Of a stretch of DNA of 64,000 bases, positions 33,101 through 43,778 are shown in pieces. Under the pieces are notes generated by a model. The model was not told the DNA's origin. It did no database searches and was given only the letters and a program-made list of their open reading frames with translations. Positions within the stretch are counted from its first letter, which is position 1; each line of letters opens with the position of its first letter. The DNA is taken from positions 9,114,001 to 9,178,000 of the forward strand of contig NC_045132.1 in the NCBI RefSeq assembly GCF_007655135.1, written 5' to 3'. A program made the translations under genes and the position numbers. This stretch comes from Punica granatum (Eukaryota; Streptophyta; Magnoliopsida; Myrtales; Lythraceae).

Positions 33101-34948
33101 AAAGAAGCACACAATTTTGTTGTTTAATTTAATCACCCCCATACCATCTAAGATTTTCTATATCATCATAAATCATGATTCTAATCAAAAGATCAAATTA
33201 GTTGCGGCTTTCTGTAATATGATGGAGAGGCTAGACAATTAGGTGTGGAAGAGTATATATATGAATTTCAAAAAAAGAGAGATTTATTGCATATCGATGT
33301 TCATTCAAATCCATACAATGCCCGATGGACGTCCTACCTTCCAAGTACCCCATGATGACAATGTCAACCTCCCAATTTAATGGAAGGGGTAAAACATTAA
33401 AATTAATTTCATAATATTGATAGTCAAGTATTTATATGTGCACATAAATACTTGACTATTTTTCTTAAATATAGTAAAGAACTAAATTAAGGCGTAAGAA
33501 ATTTAAGCATATATTTTTTAAATATTATAATTAACCAGATGTGTACTTTTTATTATCTTTTTTTCATTTTTTCTATTAAAATTTCGTTTTCCATCCCTTT
33601 TCTCAATAGTTTCCGTCAATCATTTTAAAAGAATTTTAATTAAAAAATAAAATAATGAAAACGTACATAAAATTAGAGGGAGAGGAAGACGGATCGTGGA
33701 TCCATGATGCCGAGCAACATAACTCCTCTTGAGCAGTGGTGGCTGACGTAAGGTCCCACATCGTTGTGGTTTTGTCCTCAATAAATACATATATTGCAGT
33801 GACTCGAATGAAGCGAGCATTGATTTTCGGAACGGTAGATTCGAGTTCTCATGTACGTTAAACTCAATACCATGTGGTAAACGCAGTGGATTGAATACGG
33901 GAAGAATAGAAATGCTAAAACCACATTATTTAGGACGCAGAATTCTTTTTGAGTGGGCTTGACTTATTTCATAAATTTATGATGGGTGACATTGCCATGT
34001 AGATATATATTTTTTAATAGTTAAGTAGTGATTAATAAATTTGTTATAGGAAAATTAGTGAGAAAAATCATGACAATATATAATTGTTAGATTTTATTAC
34101 TTATCGACTTGAACTTGTAAGGATTTAATAAAAGTGTAATATGTGCTACACGTGGATCAAAAGTAACTTCAGTTGGAGAATTACAACAACCGTAACTAAT
34201 GGTGATATCATGTAAATTGTTTTTCATTATAGATTTAGATAACTTGGAATCAAATTTTAATTTACTTGATTGTGTATAACTAAGTGATGATGAATTTTAA
34301 ATAAATACTTACTAAAATAAATAAATAAAAATCTTATATCTTATATTATATTAGGGTGATGGCCCGTGCTACGGATGGTCATTGATGATGTTATTATGAA
34401 AATCCTTTACTGTGACATTTAAGCTAATATAGGATAGTTAATGGGGAAAAAATATGTGAGATTAATCATTTTTAAATTAATAGGATAATTAATGTTCAGT
34501 AGTGGGTGAAAATTAAATTGAAGTAATTAATGAAGTTAGTAATCATTCTTCTTGAATAATGTCAGAGTTAACATGTGCTTGGTTAAGTAACAAAAAATAA
34601 CACATTTTGTAATTTATGGAAAATAATTTGAAATTTATAACATTACTTAACTTTCAACTAAGTAAATATGACAAAATTAATTAAAGTTTATTATTATTTT
34701 TAAGTAAAATATATGTAAAAAAATGTAAGTATGGGATAGTATAGAATCTGTATGTACCCATAGTACCATAAATCCTAAAATACTATGTCATAATAAATCC
34801 GAATGTTTGCCTTGGAGGGGAGAATGGAGTACGTAGTACGCGAGAAAATCACCCGCTTGATCGAGTATGTTACCAATCAATTTTACAATAAAATTCATGA
34901 AAATTAATTTGTTATAAAACTTATAGAAAAACAAACATGCATATTAAT
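33101..34948. other. MCU 3' flank and AT-rich intergenic DNA
   Basis: No gene. The MCU 3' untranslated region should lie in the first few hundred bases, but I see no strong canonical AATAAA signal at an obvious position. A TATTTATATGTGCACATAAATA palindrome-like sequence, with TAGTCAAGTA mirrored by TACTTGACTA, lies at 33422-33460. The phrase GATGGCCCGTGCTACGGATG at 34358 belongs to the recurrent GC-rich phrases noted in the findings. Confidence 0.4.
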
Positions 34949-35527
34949 TAAGGGTGTGCACGGGTGCCGGATATACCCAGAACCGATTGGAACCTACCCG
35001 TTAGGGTAGGGTCCGGGTAGTTCGTATTGAAAATAGGGTAGGTTCCGGGTATTAAAATCAGGAAGCGATGAAAATCAGTTCTGGTTCCAGTTCCTGCCTA
35101 CAAAGTACCCGAAACCGATTATTTATAATAAAAAAAAGATGAAAGAGTAAAGTTACTGTCTCCTCTAATGAATCATAACAGAGGCACTTTGTTGTGTGAA
35201 ATCGTAATATGGATGTTTAATTTTGTCGATGGATTGATGAGATCTATTATTTTTTTGTTGTTATGAATTAATCTAAATTTTGTTGATATTCTATTTGACG
35301 TGATTACTGATTATGTATCTGATATTTTTGGTTTTATTTAGCGAGAAAAAGATTTACAGGTTCCAATAGGGTACTCGGAACCTGTGGTATAATATAGGTT
35401 CCGGGTATGTTCCGACTTCAGGATTCAACAAGGTAGGGTCCGATTCCAAAATGTTGGAACCTGTCCCTTACAGGATATGGTCCGGGTATCGTGAAAAATA
35501 CAGGGTACCCGAAACCGATCACCCCAA
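34949..35527. mobile_element. Non-autonomous hAT-like element
   Basis: 579 bp, with ends TAAGGGTGTGCACGGGTGCC and CCGAAACCGATCACCCCAA, flanked by exact ATATTAAT on both sides (34941-34948 and 35528-35535), the 8-bp duplication of hAT elements. The subterminal regions are crowded with TACCCGGAAC-type motifs in both orientations (GGTTCCGGGTA, GGGTACCCGAAACCGAT), likely relics of transposase-binding sites. No coding capacity. Confidence 0.8.
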
Positions 35528-35535
35528 ATATTAAT

Positions 35536-36085
35536 ATTATGTACTTCATCATTAAGTAAATGTATATATTTATATATTATTATTTATTTTAGAGTTAAGC
35601 AACGTTAAGATTATCCGTTTTAATACAAGTATACCAAGAAGAAAATTAATTAAATCTAGGCCAAGAGGCGAAATATCACTTCTTTAATACTGAAGTGCTC
35701 TTATTTAAAAAGAAGTGTCGATTCATTTCATCCTGAAGGATGAAACTTGATGAAAATTTTCATGTTTTCCTTAATTGCCCACTTCTTGGCTTGACTACAG
35801 GAGTTGAAGATCTAACCATTGATCAGCTTATGTATCATCTTGAATGGAGGAAGAATCCGAAACCGGAATCTGAAAATTGAACTTGCTAATGTAGCAGAGC
35901 ACAAGCAAATTGGAACCAGGTGGCTGTTACAAAGATTCCAAACAAAAGAACAAAAGCTTAAAAAGGAAAGAAACTTGGGCATATATCCGAATTTGTTTCA
36001 AGAAAAAGAGCAACAAAAATTCTAATTACAAGGGAGAGGGGAATGATGATGTTTCTGTAACTATTGTGATAGAACCTAATATGAA
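35536..36085. other. Intergenic, no gene
   Basis: No recognisable gene. The 68-residue frame at 35819-36025 is highly charged and has no visible family features or splice context. Confidence 0.4.
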
Positions 36086-36265
36086 TTGATTCAAGCGGTT
36101 CGACATTTATTCCCTTTTAAGCAAAATTTCGGATTCGAGTTTTGTGAATTGATAAAATCCATGCTGAAAAAGCTTTACCCACTTAGTGAGTCGATCTGGC
36201 TCGAACTGTATTCGGGATCCGTTGAACTTTTGAATATTATGATATACTCTGAAAAAAAAAGTGAT
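36086..36265 (+). mobile_element. SINE family 1
   Basis: TGATTCAAGCGGTTCGACAT, B-box-like GGATTCGAGTTTTGTG, AAAGCTTTACCCACTTAGTG, GATCTGGCTCGAACTG, TTTGAATATTATGATATACT and a run of nine As. It aligns with 22715-22900. Confidence 0.6.
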
Positions 36266-37696
36266 AGAACTCAATATCACTGATATAACTACTGATTAGT
36301 ATATTAATATGGTGCCATCAATCATGCTGTAGTAAAAAGCTGTTCAATAGCTATGAGCTAGTTGAGAGTAGTATGCACATATTTATAAAAAATTCATCAT
36401 CATTCTAAGTTGTACGAAAAAAGGCTTTGTGTAGCTAAAGTTTACATCTAGGAAACAGCATGTTCTCAAAGAGTACTACGTTTTAGTAAGATTCTCGTAT
36501 TTAATGCATTATTGAGTAATCACAGATTCAAATTGGTGTTTGATTCAACGAAATTTGTCTTAACTAAAAATGGAGTTTTTGTTGTGAAAAGGTATGTTGT
36601 ATCCAAGATGTTTAAAATCAACAGTAAAAATGTAACTACTTCAACTTCCATTGAGGCGTGCTGATATTTGTTATGGGAGGTTTGGTCATATTATATTCTA
36701 TTCTATATATCATATGAATAAGCTTGACTAATCTCCTGTTCAGATAAGACTTAGCCTAACAAGTGCATCGCACGTAATAGACTCAGCCTAGTTTTGGTTC
36801 AGTCCCACTAATCTCCTTTACATTTTCTAGGCTCGATAAAATTTATCGTCTATTTTTCTTAAACCTGTGCATGCAGATCTTGATCTACAAGCTGGTCCGG
36901 AATAACAACGAAATTGAGAACACTTTTATTCTACATTTTATTGTTCTTCATATTTTCGAAAAAAGTGGGGTTGATCTCGTTCTGTTGGACGAGATCTCGA
37001 AGATATTTTTGGGGATTTGATCAGGCGTATTTTTTTCCAAGAATCAAGAATCACTTTTTAAACTCATTTCATGACCCCCCACTTTTTTTTTTTTTTCCGT
37101 GACGGTAGTGTAGGAATATTTTTCAATCTTAAGGTCAAGATCTAATAATATCCGAGCGATATCGGATTTTTGTCTTATTGTCCAGATGTTCTACTTTTTA
37201 ATGTTTTTTTTCTTTTGCATTTCCCATTCTTCGTGTCATGAGAAAATCTTTTTCAAAATTTTTTTCGTAATTCCTGGGCTAGAGAAAAGGGTTACTCCCG
37301 AAGCTATAAAATGTAATGCGCGACCAGCCGTTCTAATATTTTGCACCCCCGAACTCACCCATTGTGTTTCTCTTTTGGTTCCTCATTCGGAATCCCTGCA
37401 AACACCCCTAACAAACCATTTTTTTCCAGACGCCTACTCTCTCATTCCCTCACTTTACACAGAGTCTGCTAAATTACTGAGATTGCAGCTTGATTGCCCA
37501 ATCCTGAGAGAAATAGAGGAATAATCACTTAACAAGCGTGACCCTGAAATTCCAGATTTCAAGTCCCATAATCAAGACTGGGCGTCCTTGTACTAGAAGG
37601 TATAGCGGAGTAAGGGTGCCGAGTGCTCATTACAGACCTCGACTTGTGATTTGACCGATAATCTCGAAAACCTGGAATTGGTATCATTTAATCAAA
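36266..37696. other. Intergenic up to the LINE insertion
   Basis: No supported gene. Open frames at 36914-37102 and 37186-37524 have compositions driven by T- and C-rich tracts. A homopolymer T run lies at 37084-37096. The GC-rich phrase CAAGTGCATCGCACGTAATA at 36760 is another of the recurrent phrases. Near 37675 TTGGTATCATTTAATC resembles a mutated initiator-tRNA primer site, which may mean the LINE landed in an older retroelement. Confidence 0.4.
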
Positions 37697-37706
37697 TGGG
37701 TACTAC
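37697..37706 (+). repeat. LINE target-site duplication, left copy
   Basis: TGGGTACTAC, repeated exactly at 43687-43696 after the LINE poly(A). The match continues as GGG versus AGGG, so the true duplication may be 13-14 bp with one indel. Confidence 0.75.
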
Positions 37707-37748
37707 GGGCATGCGTACGAAGCTCTGCACAGGGAATTAAAGTGACAA

Positions 37749-39491
37749 ATGCAAAAGATGAGCGACAAGGAGGGTTCTGCAGCGGAGGCTGGGGCACCGA
37801 CGTCAGAGGAGGCAGATCGGCTGGATCGGAGTGTGAAAAGGGCCAAGAAATTGGAGGTTCGCGAGGGCATCAGGAGTAAGCCGCTAGATGCGGGCGTTAG
37901 CCAACCAGCGGCTCAATACAAGGACATGCTAATAGGGGGATCGCAGAATACAAATGGAGATTTCGTGGATGGCTTGGGATGGCAGTGGGAGGACGATCTG
38001 AAGATGATCGATTTTACCAACGACCTTTGCCCCAAGATTTGCACGGCTGATTTTGAATTAGCGAATGTGCAGTTGCTATTGGAGGGCACCTTGGTACTGA
38101 AGATATTGGGTTGAAAGGTTTCATATATCGTGCTGAAGAAGAGATTGGAGCAACTTTGGAGCTTTGGTCGACCATTTACACTGGTGATTATTATTTGGCT
38201 AGGTTTTTTTCCATGGAGGATAGAGCCTGGGCGCTCTCGAGTGGACCTTGGGTGATTCAGGGGCATTGTTTGACTGTTAGTGAATAGAGCCCGGAATTCG
38301 ACCCATGGGTTTCGAAAATCGAGAAAACTACGGTGTGAGTTCGTGTGCCGTCACTCCCGCTGATATACCATTACCGGCCTTTCTTGAGGAGACTTGGAGC
38401 AGCCTTGGGCCGCCCTGTTCGTATTGATCGTAATACCAAGATGGTTGAGCGGGGGAATTTCGCACGTATTTGCGTGGAGGTTGACTTAACGAGACCACTT
38501 AGACTGGAAGTTGAGATGGATGGTTGTCCGTATCGAGTGGAGTATGAAGGACTTCAGCTTATATGTTTCCATTACGGTAGGTTCGGGCATAGCCAAAGCA
38601 ACCGAGTGGAGGCCAAGGTGGGTGAGGCCGAGAATAGGCCAAGGTGGGTGAGGCCAAGAATAGGCAAGAGAGTAACCACGCACAAGAGAACGGGGCAGAC
38701 CATCAGGGGGTGGAGACTACGGTCGCGTCGGTGCCAACTGAGGCTCTGGAACAGCAGACGGTAGCAGAGCAATCGGTCTTCAGGCCTTGGATGCAGGTGC
38801 AAAATCAGCGTTGGAAACCGCAAGAAAATCAAGGGATCCTGATTTGATATATTGGGAAAGGAAGGATCTGGGGAAGTTAGGATTTTCGAAGATGGCCAAC
38901 CTATGGGCGGGAAAATTGAACAAGTGCGCGGGGCGGGAAAGTTTCTCAATTCGGGTATGGTGTTTCAGGCCCAATGTTCGAAGAAAGCGGGGAGAAGCCT
39001 CATGGGCCCGTGATCCAGTGAGAAACCCGAGTGGAGATAAGACGGCTCAGGAGAGAGGCAAGGCCAATGCGAGGCCTATCCAGAGGTTTCGTGGGATAGA
39101 AGCACACGAGGCCCAATGTACCAGCATCCCAGGCTGCTCAAGCATCCTCAACGTAAATTTTGAGCTGGCACAAAGGATTCTATTTCAAGGGAAGGGCCAG
39201 ATGGAGCCCGGGCCCAAAGCTCAAGCCCAGGTGAATAGTTTGACTAAGGATTCTCAGAAGGAGATTGAGATACTTGAAGTTCCACAGTCCTAGGAATCCT
39301 TAGCGGGAACAGTGGTACCGGTAACCCCTACTCCAACGCTTGGGGTTGAGACTGTTCAGTCCAATGGCCCTGACTTCCCGGGAGGGAATGCAGCCCCTAT
39401 GGTGGTTGAAGAAAGTACACCAGCAGATAGGGCCGGGGGAGCTTGTGAGTCGATGGCTCAGGACGCGGCCCTTAATCAAGCTTTGTCTTAG
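37749..39491 (+). pseudogene. LINE ORF1 (gag-like, DUF4283 and CCHC) pseudogene
   Basis: Starts MQKMSDKEGSAAEAG. The DUF4283-type segment (FELANVQLLLEGTLVLKILG, then in another frame YYLARFFSMEDRAWALSSGP) is split by a TGA near 38112 and a frameshift near 38170. Further stops lie at 38285 (TAG, expected Trp) and 38336 (TGA, expected Trp). The zinc-knuckle region is ICFHYGRFGHSQSN, where two of the CCHC cysteines are replaced by Tyr and Asn. The Pro/Gln-rich C-terminal part runs to a TAG at 39291. The same frame then continues openly to a second TAG at 39489, the likely original end. The family role is RNA binding and particle assembly. Confidence 0.75.
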
Positions 39492-39530
39492 AAGATACGT
39501 TCAGGTTCTCCTTTCTCTATTGTTTTATTT

Positions 39531-42500
39531 ATACGTTTACTGTCATGAAATTGTCGTGGGGTAGGAAGCTCCAATTTTATTAGTACGCTGCGTGATTATA
39601 TTCGTATGAATAACCCGGATATTTTGGTTATTGTGGAACCTTGTATCAGTGGTGATAGAGCTGATAGGGTGTGTAGGAAGTTGCAGGATTTCGAGTATGC
39701 CCGAGTTGATACAGTGGGGTTATCGGGTGGTATTTGGTTGCTGTGGAGAAAGAGTGGCCTTCGAATTACTATCCTCCAGTCCCATTTTTAGGCTCTACAC
39801 GCCAAAGTTGAAGAGGGGCGCCGATCGTGGTGGTTAACAGCTGTATATGGTAGCCTGAACCAAATTGTAACGAGTTCTGGCATTTCTTGACTTTTCTCTC
39901 GACGTCTCCTTCACCGCCATGGCTGCTCGCAGGTGATTTTAATGCTATTCTATCGAAAGAAGAGAAGGTCAGGGGAGCTCCATTCAATCCAAGCGAGGCT
40001 TTAGGTTTTTGGGACACGCTTGATGCCTATAACCTTATCAACCTAGGAAGTAATGGCCGGCCTATACATGGAGAGGAGGTTTGTATCAAGGGAGAAAACG
40101 AATATTCAGAAGACTTGATAGAGCCCTTTGTAAGCCTGAGTGGCAAACGATATTTTTGGAAGTAGTGGTTAGGGTCCTCCCAAGGATTAAGTCGGATCAT
40201 CACCCGATTCTAGTTGATCTTCAGAGAGGTCGGCCAGGTAACCCGCATAGATGACTATTTCGTTACCTTGCTGCTTGGCAAACTCATCGTGATTTCCTCG
40301 AGTTGCTACGTTTGTTGTGGTCCGATGATGTGGATTTGGTAGGGAACCTTGTTTCATTCAGGGCTCGGGTTCAAGTGTAGAACAAGGAAACTTTCGGAGA
40401 CATCCAGTTCCGGAAGTCTCGGGCCTTAGCTGGGCTAGCTGGGATCCAACGAGCGATTCAGCGTAGCCTTAATCCACATCTAGAAAGGCTGGAACGGGAG
40501 GTCTTCAGGGAGCTAGAGCAGGTTTTATTACAAGAGGAGCTATTGTGGTTTCAAAAATCTTGATGTGAGTGGGTGCGATTTGGTGACAGGAACACAAAGT
40601 ATTTCTACACCCCGCACTATTATCAAGCGTCGGAGAATGAAGATTGAGTATCTTAGAGCTCTAGATGGTGAATGGGTTACCGATGCAGAAGCTCTCCGCG
40701 ATATGGTCGTCGCCCATTTCCGTAACTTTTATGGGGACTGCCCGTCGAGTGGAAGTCTTTATACCACGGCCAGCTTTTCTGCACTGCCTCAGGAAGTCGG
40801 GACTTTCCTAACGGCAGTAGTAGATGGGGCTGAACTTTGAAGAGCTCTATTTGCTATGCGTCCATTCAAGGCTCCGGGGGCCGGACGACTTCCAAGCAGT
40901 CTTCTTCCAAAAGAATTGGGAGGTGGTGTTTTCGTCACCGTTGGCTTATGCAAGAGGGGTGTTTGAAGCTGGTCAATCGGTTGCCCCGATGAACTCGACG
41001 CTTGTTGCTCTCATCCCGAAGCTATCATGCCCGGAGACGTTGAGTCATTTTTGCCCGATTAGCTTGTGTAACGTATCATATAAGCTAATTACAAAGATAG
41101 TCGCCAATAATTTCCAGCAGTTTATGCCTTTGATTGTGTCACCGAACCAGTCGAGTTTTGTCCTGAGAAGACATATTCAAGACAATATTATTATTGCCCA
41201 GGAACGGATCCATTTGGTGAAGCGAATGAAGCGTCAGAATGTGTTCATGGCACTCAAGATTGACTTGGAAAAGACTTACAACTGAATTAGTTGGCAATTC
41301 TTGGCAAATACATTGGTTAGCGCAGGTATTCCTCTGACATTATGTAGGGTGATTATGGACTGTGTCACCACGACCACGATGCAGGTCCTATGGAACGGGG
41401 AGGCGACGGAGGAATTCATCCCAAAGAGAGGTATTAGACAAGGCTGCCCATTATCCCCTTATTTGTTTGTTCTCTGCATTGAACGCCTTGCTCATCGGAT
41501 CTACGACTTGGTTTCATTTGGTCGGTGGAGACCCATCCGAGTCGGAGCTCATGGACTGGCTATCTCGCATATTATGTTTGCAGACGACCTTCTCTTATTC
41601 GCTGAGGCATCAAAGGGCCAGATGAGAGAAGTCATGGGAGTCCTTGACACATTTTGTCAGGCTTTGGGCTAGAAAGTTAGCGCAGCTAAATCGGTGATTT
41701 ACTTTTTTAGAGTTCTGATATCGGTGCGCAATCACTTATACTCGTTGAGCACGTTCATTCAAACGGATAACTTGAGGAAATATCTGGGGATTCCTATAGT
41801 ACACAGTCGGGCCCAGAAGTCTCTCTTCCAGGGTGTGGTGGACTGTGTTCAGAGTCGTCTCAATGGCTGGTCAGCGTCAACTTTATCAATGGCAGGTCGA
41901 ACCACATTGGTCCAATCGGTATTGCAGGCTATTCCTATGTACACGATGCAGGTAGTGAGTCTTTCGCGGAGTATATGCCTTGAGATTGAAAGGTTGTGTT
42001 GTAATTTCCTGTGGGGGCATACGGAGCAGCAGCGACATATACATTTGGTGAACTGGGAGTCGGTGACGTTGTCGAAGGATCGTGGCGATTTGGGGCTGCG
42101 AAGATGAGAAAATTGAATCAAGCGTTACTCGGGAAAATTGGGTGGAAATTTGCAACCCAACCAACTGACTTGTGGGCTTCTGTCCTTTCGCATAAGTACC
42201 CAAATCGGGTTAACTCGGATAATTCATTAGTAGCTAAGCCCACTGACTCGTGGCTATGGCGAGGCATATGTATAGCTTGGAATTTGGTGCGGCATGGAAT
42301 GGCATGGCAGTTATAAGGTGGCCAACACACCAGGTTCTGGCTTGATACTTGGGTCCCGGGTTCCGGTCCTCTAATTGATAAAGTGGCGACAGGTTCAAAC
42401 CCTTATCAGCTACAAGCTTCTGTCCGTGACTTTGTCTTGGGGTCGGGAGGTTGGGATTGGCATCGTATAAGCCGGATCTTACCTCACAGTATTATCCTTC

Positions 42501-43640
42501 ACATTGCAAGTGTACTGCCGCCGGGTAAGGATTGTAGGGAGGAGGATGTTCCTTATTGGCGGCTTGACTCATCGGGAGATTACTCTGTCAAGACGGCCTA
42601 TCAGTTACTTACCGCTGATTCTTTTATATTACCTCCATGTAGAGTGGAGAGTTATATGGAGTTGGGAGGGACCTTAGAGACTTCGGGCTTTTCTGTGGCT
42701 GGTGGCGCGCGAGAGCTTGCTCTCCAACAAGGCTTGATTTCGACGACGTCTCACAGTGTCGGCTAATTGTCCCAGATGCAACGCGAATGTAGAGTCCATT
42801 ATTCACATCTTACGGGATTGTTCTTCCGCCCGGCAAATGTGGGAGAGGCTCATTCTGCCGTCTCTTCAGCCCAATTTCTTCTCGGTCTCACTGCACGACT
42901 GGTTAATGCTTAATCTCGTTCGGCCTCCTCGCGAGGACTGGTCAATTATCTTTGTTACGGGGTGCTTGTTGTTGTGGACATGGAAAAATAAGGAATTATT
43001 CTGCACGGATTTCGATTGGCCGAGCGATGGAGGGCGTGCAATATTGGCAGAAGCTAGGATCTTCTAGGAGGGCTGGCTTTTATCTTCTCAAGCGGTGGAT
43101 GGGAGCAAGAGGAAGTGGATTTCCATACACTGGGTGAAGCCACCGGAAGATTTTATGAAGCTGAACACGGATAGGGCTGTTCGAGGTTCGCAAGGAGTCG
43201 CGGGAGCGGACGGCATTCTGAGAAACTCTAGTGGAGGATGGATCATCAGTTTCATGCAAAGCTTGGGAGTCTCGACAATGATGGTGGCAAAGCTCTTGGG
43301 AGTTTTAACGGGTTTGGAATTAGCTTGGAATGCAGAGTGCCGATGACTTATCCTTGAAATAGACTCTATGGTGGTACTAACATTGATATCGATACAGGAC
43401 TCGTGTCCGCCATGTTTTCAGCCGCAGCAGAGGAGCATTCAAAATCTATTGCAGAGGGATTAGGAGGTCCGCATCCAACACACATATCGGGAAGGGAATA
43501 CTTGCGTGGATTGGTTGTAGAAGAGGGCGATTGATCTTTCCTTGGGGACGCATGTTCTTCATTCAGCTCCTAACGGAGTGCTCTCACTGCTGTTAGGCGA
43601 TTTTGCTGGGGCCGTCTTACCCTGTTTCGTTTCTATTTTA
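39531..43640 (+). pseudogene. LINE ORF2 (endonuclease-RT-RNase H) pseudogene
   Basis: The APE-type endonuclease begins at the NCRGVGSSNFISTLRDYI segment, with a TGA at 39546 where Trp is expected. It continues through SGGIWLLWRKSG, WLLAGDFNAILS near 39920 and SDHHPILVDL near 40195. Reverse transcriptase follows: LVALIPKL near 41000, FRPISLCN-type HFCPISLCNVSYKLI, ALKIDLEKTYN then TGA at 41283, RGIRQGCPLSPYLFVL near 41430, and the catalytic FADD at 41577-41588. A TAG interrupts at 41670. A zf-RVT region (DYSVKTAYQLL; CPRCNANVESIIHILRDC) spans 42530-42850. RNase H (KLNTDRAVRGSQG, normally NTDGA) is at 43155 onward. Many frames are used, so it is non-functional. It would nick DNA and copy the LINE RNA. 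Confidence 0.82.
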
Positions 43641-43686
43641 GTTTTTTGTTTTCTGGCTCTGCTCTTTAATCTACCTAAAAAAAAAG

Positions 43687-43696
43687 TGGGTACTAC
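43687..43696 (+). repeat. LINE target-site duplication, right copy
   Basis: TGGGTACTAC directly after the poly(A) and one G. Pairs with 37697-37706. Confidence 0.75.
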
Positions 43697-43778
43697 AGGG
43701 TAATAGACAAGTGAGGCATGCAAATCGTTTTAAATCCTTGATCGTGTGGTGTGTTTGGATGTTTCGATCTGTTCATAT

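Larger units (their letters stand above)
37707..43686 (+). mobile_element. L1-type LINE, nearly full length, inactive
   Basis: A 5.98-kb non-LTR retrotransposon with the standard plant L1 layout: a short 5' leader, ORF1 with a DUF4283-like RNA-binding domain and zinc knuckle, ORF2 with endonuclease, reverse transcriptase, zf-RVT and RNase H, then a nine-base poly(A) (43677-43685). Target duplications TGGGTACTAC flank it. Both frames are broken by stops and shifts, so it cannot retrotranspose. Its GC content is well above the surrounding DNA. Because the 5' end is nearly complete it is a useful family reference copy. Confidence 0.88.

Noticed and set aside
37186..37524. 112-residue plus-strand frame with a Phe-rich start resembling a signal peptide
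   Set aside because: The hydrophobic start comes from a T-rich tract. There is no downstream domain, and the LINE lies 170 bases away.
41301..41672. RT-bearing frame as a domesticated host reverse transcriptase
   Set aside because: It is continuous with the LINE on both sides, broken by stops of its own, and bounded by target duplications.
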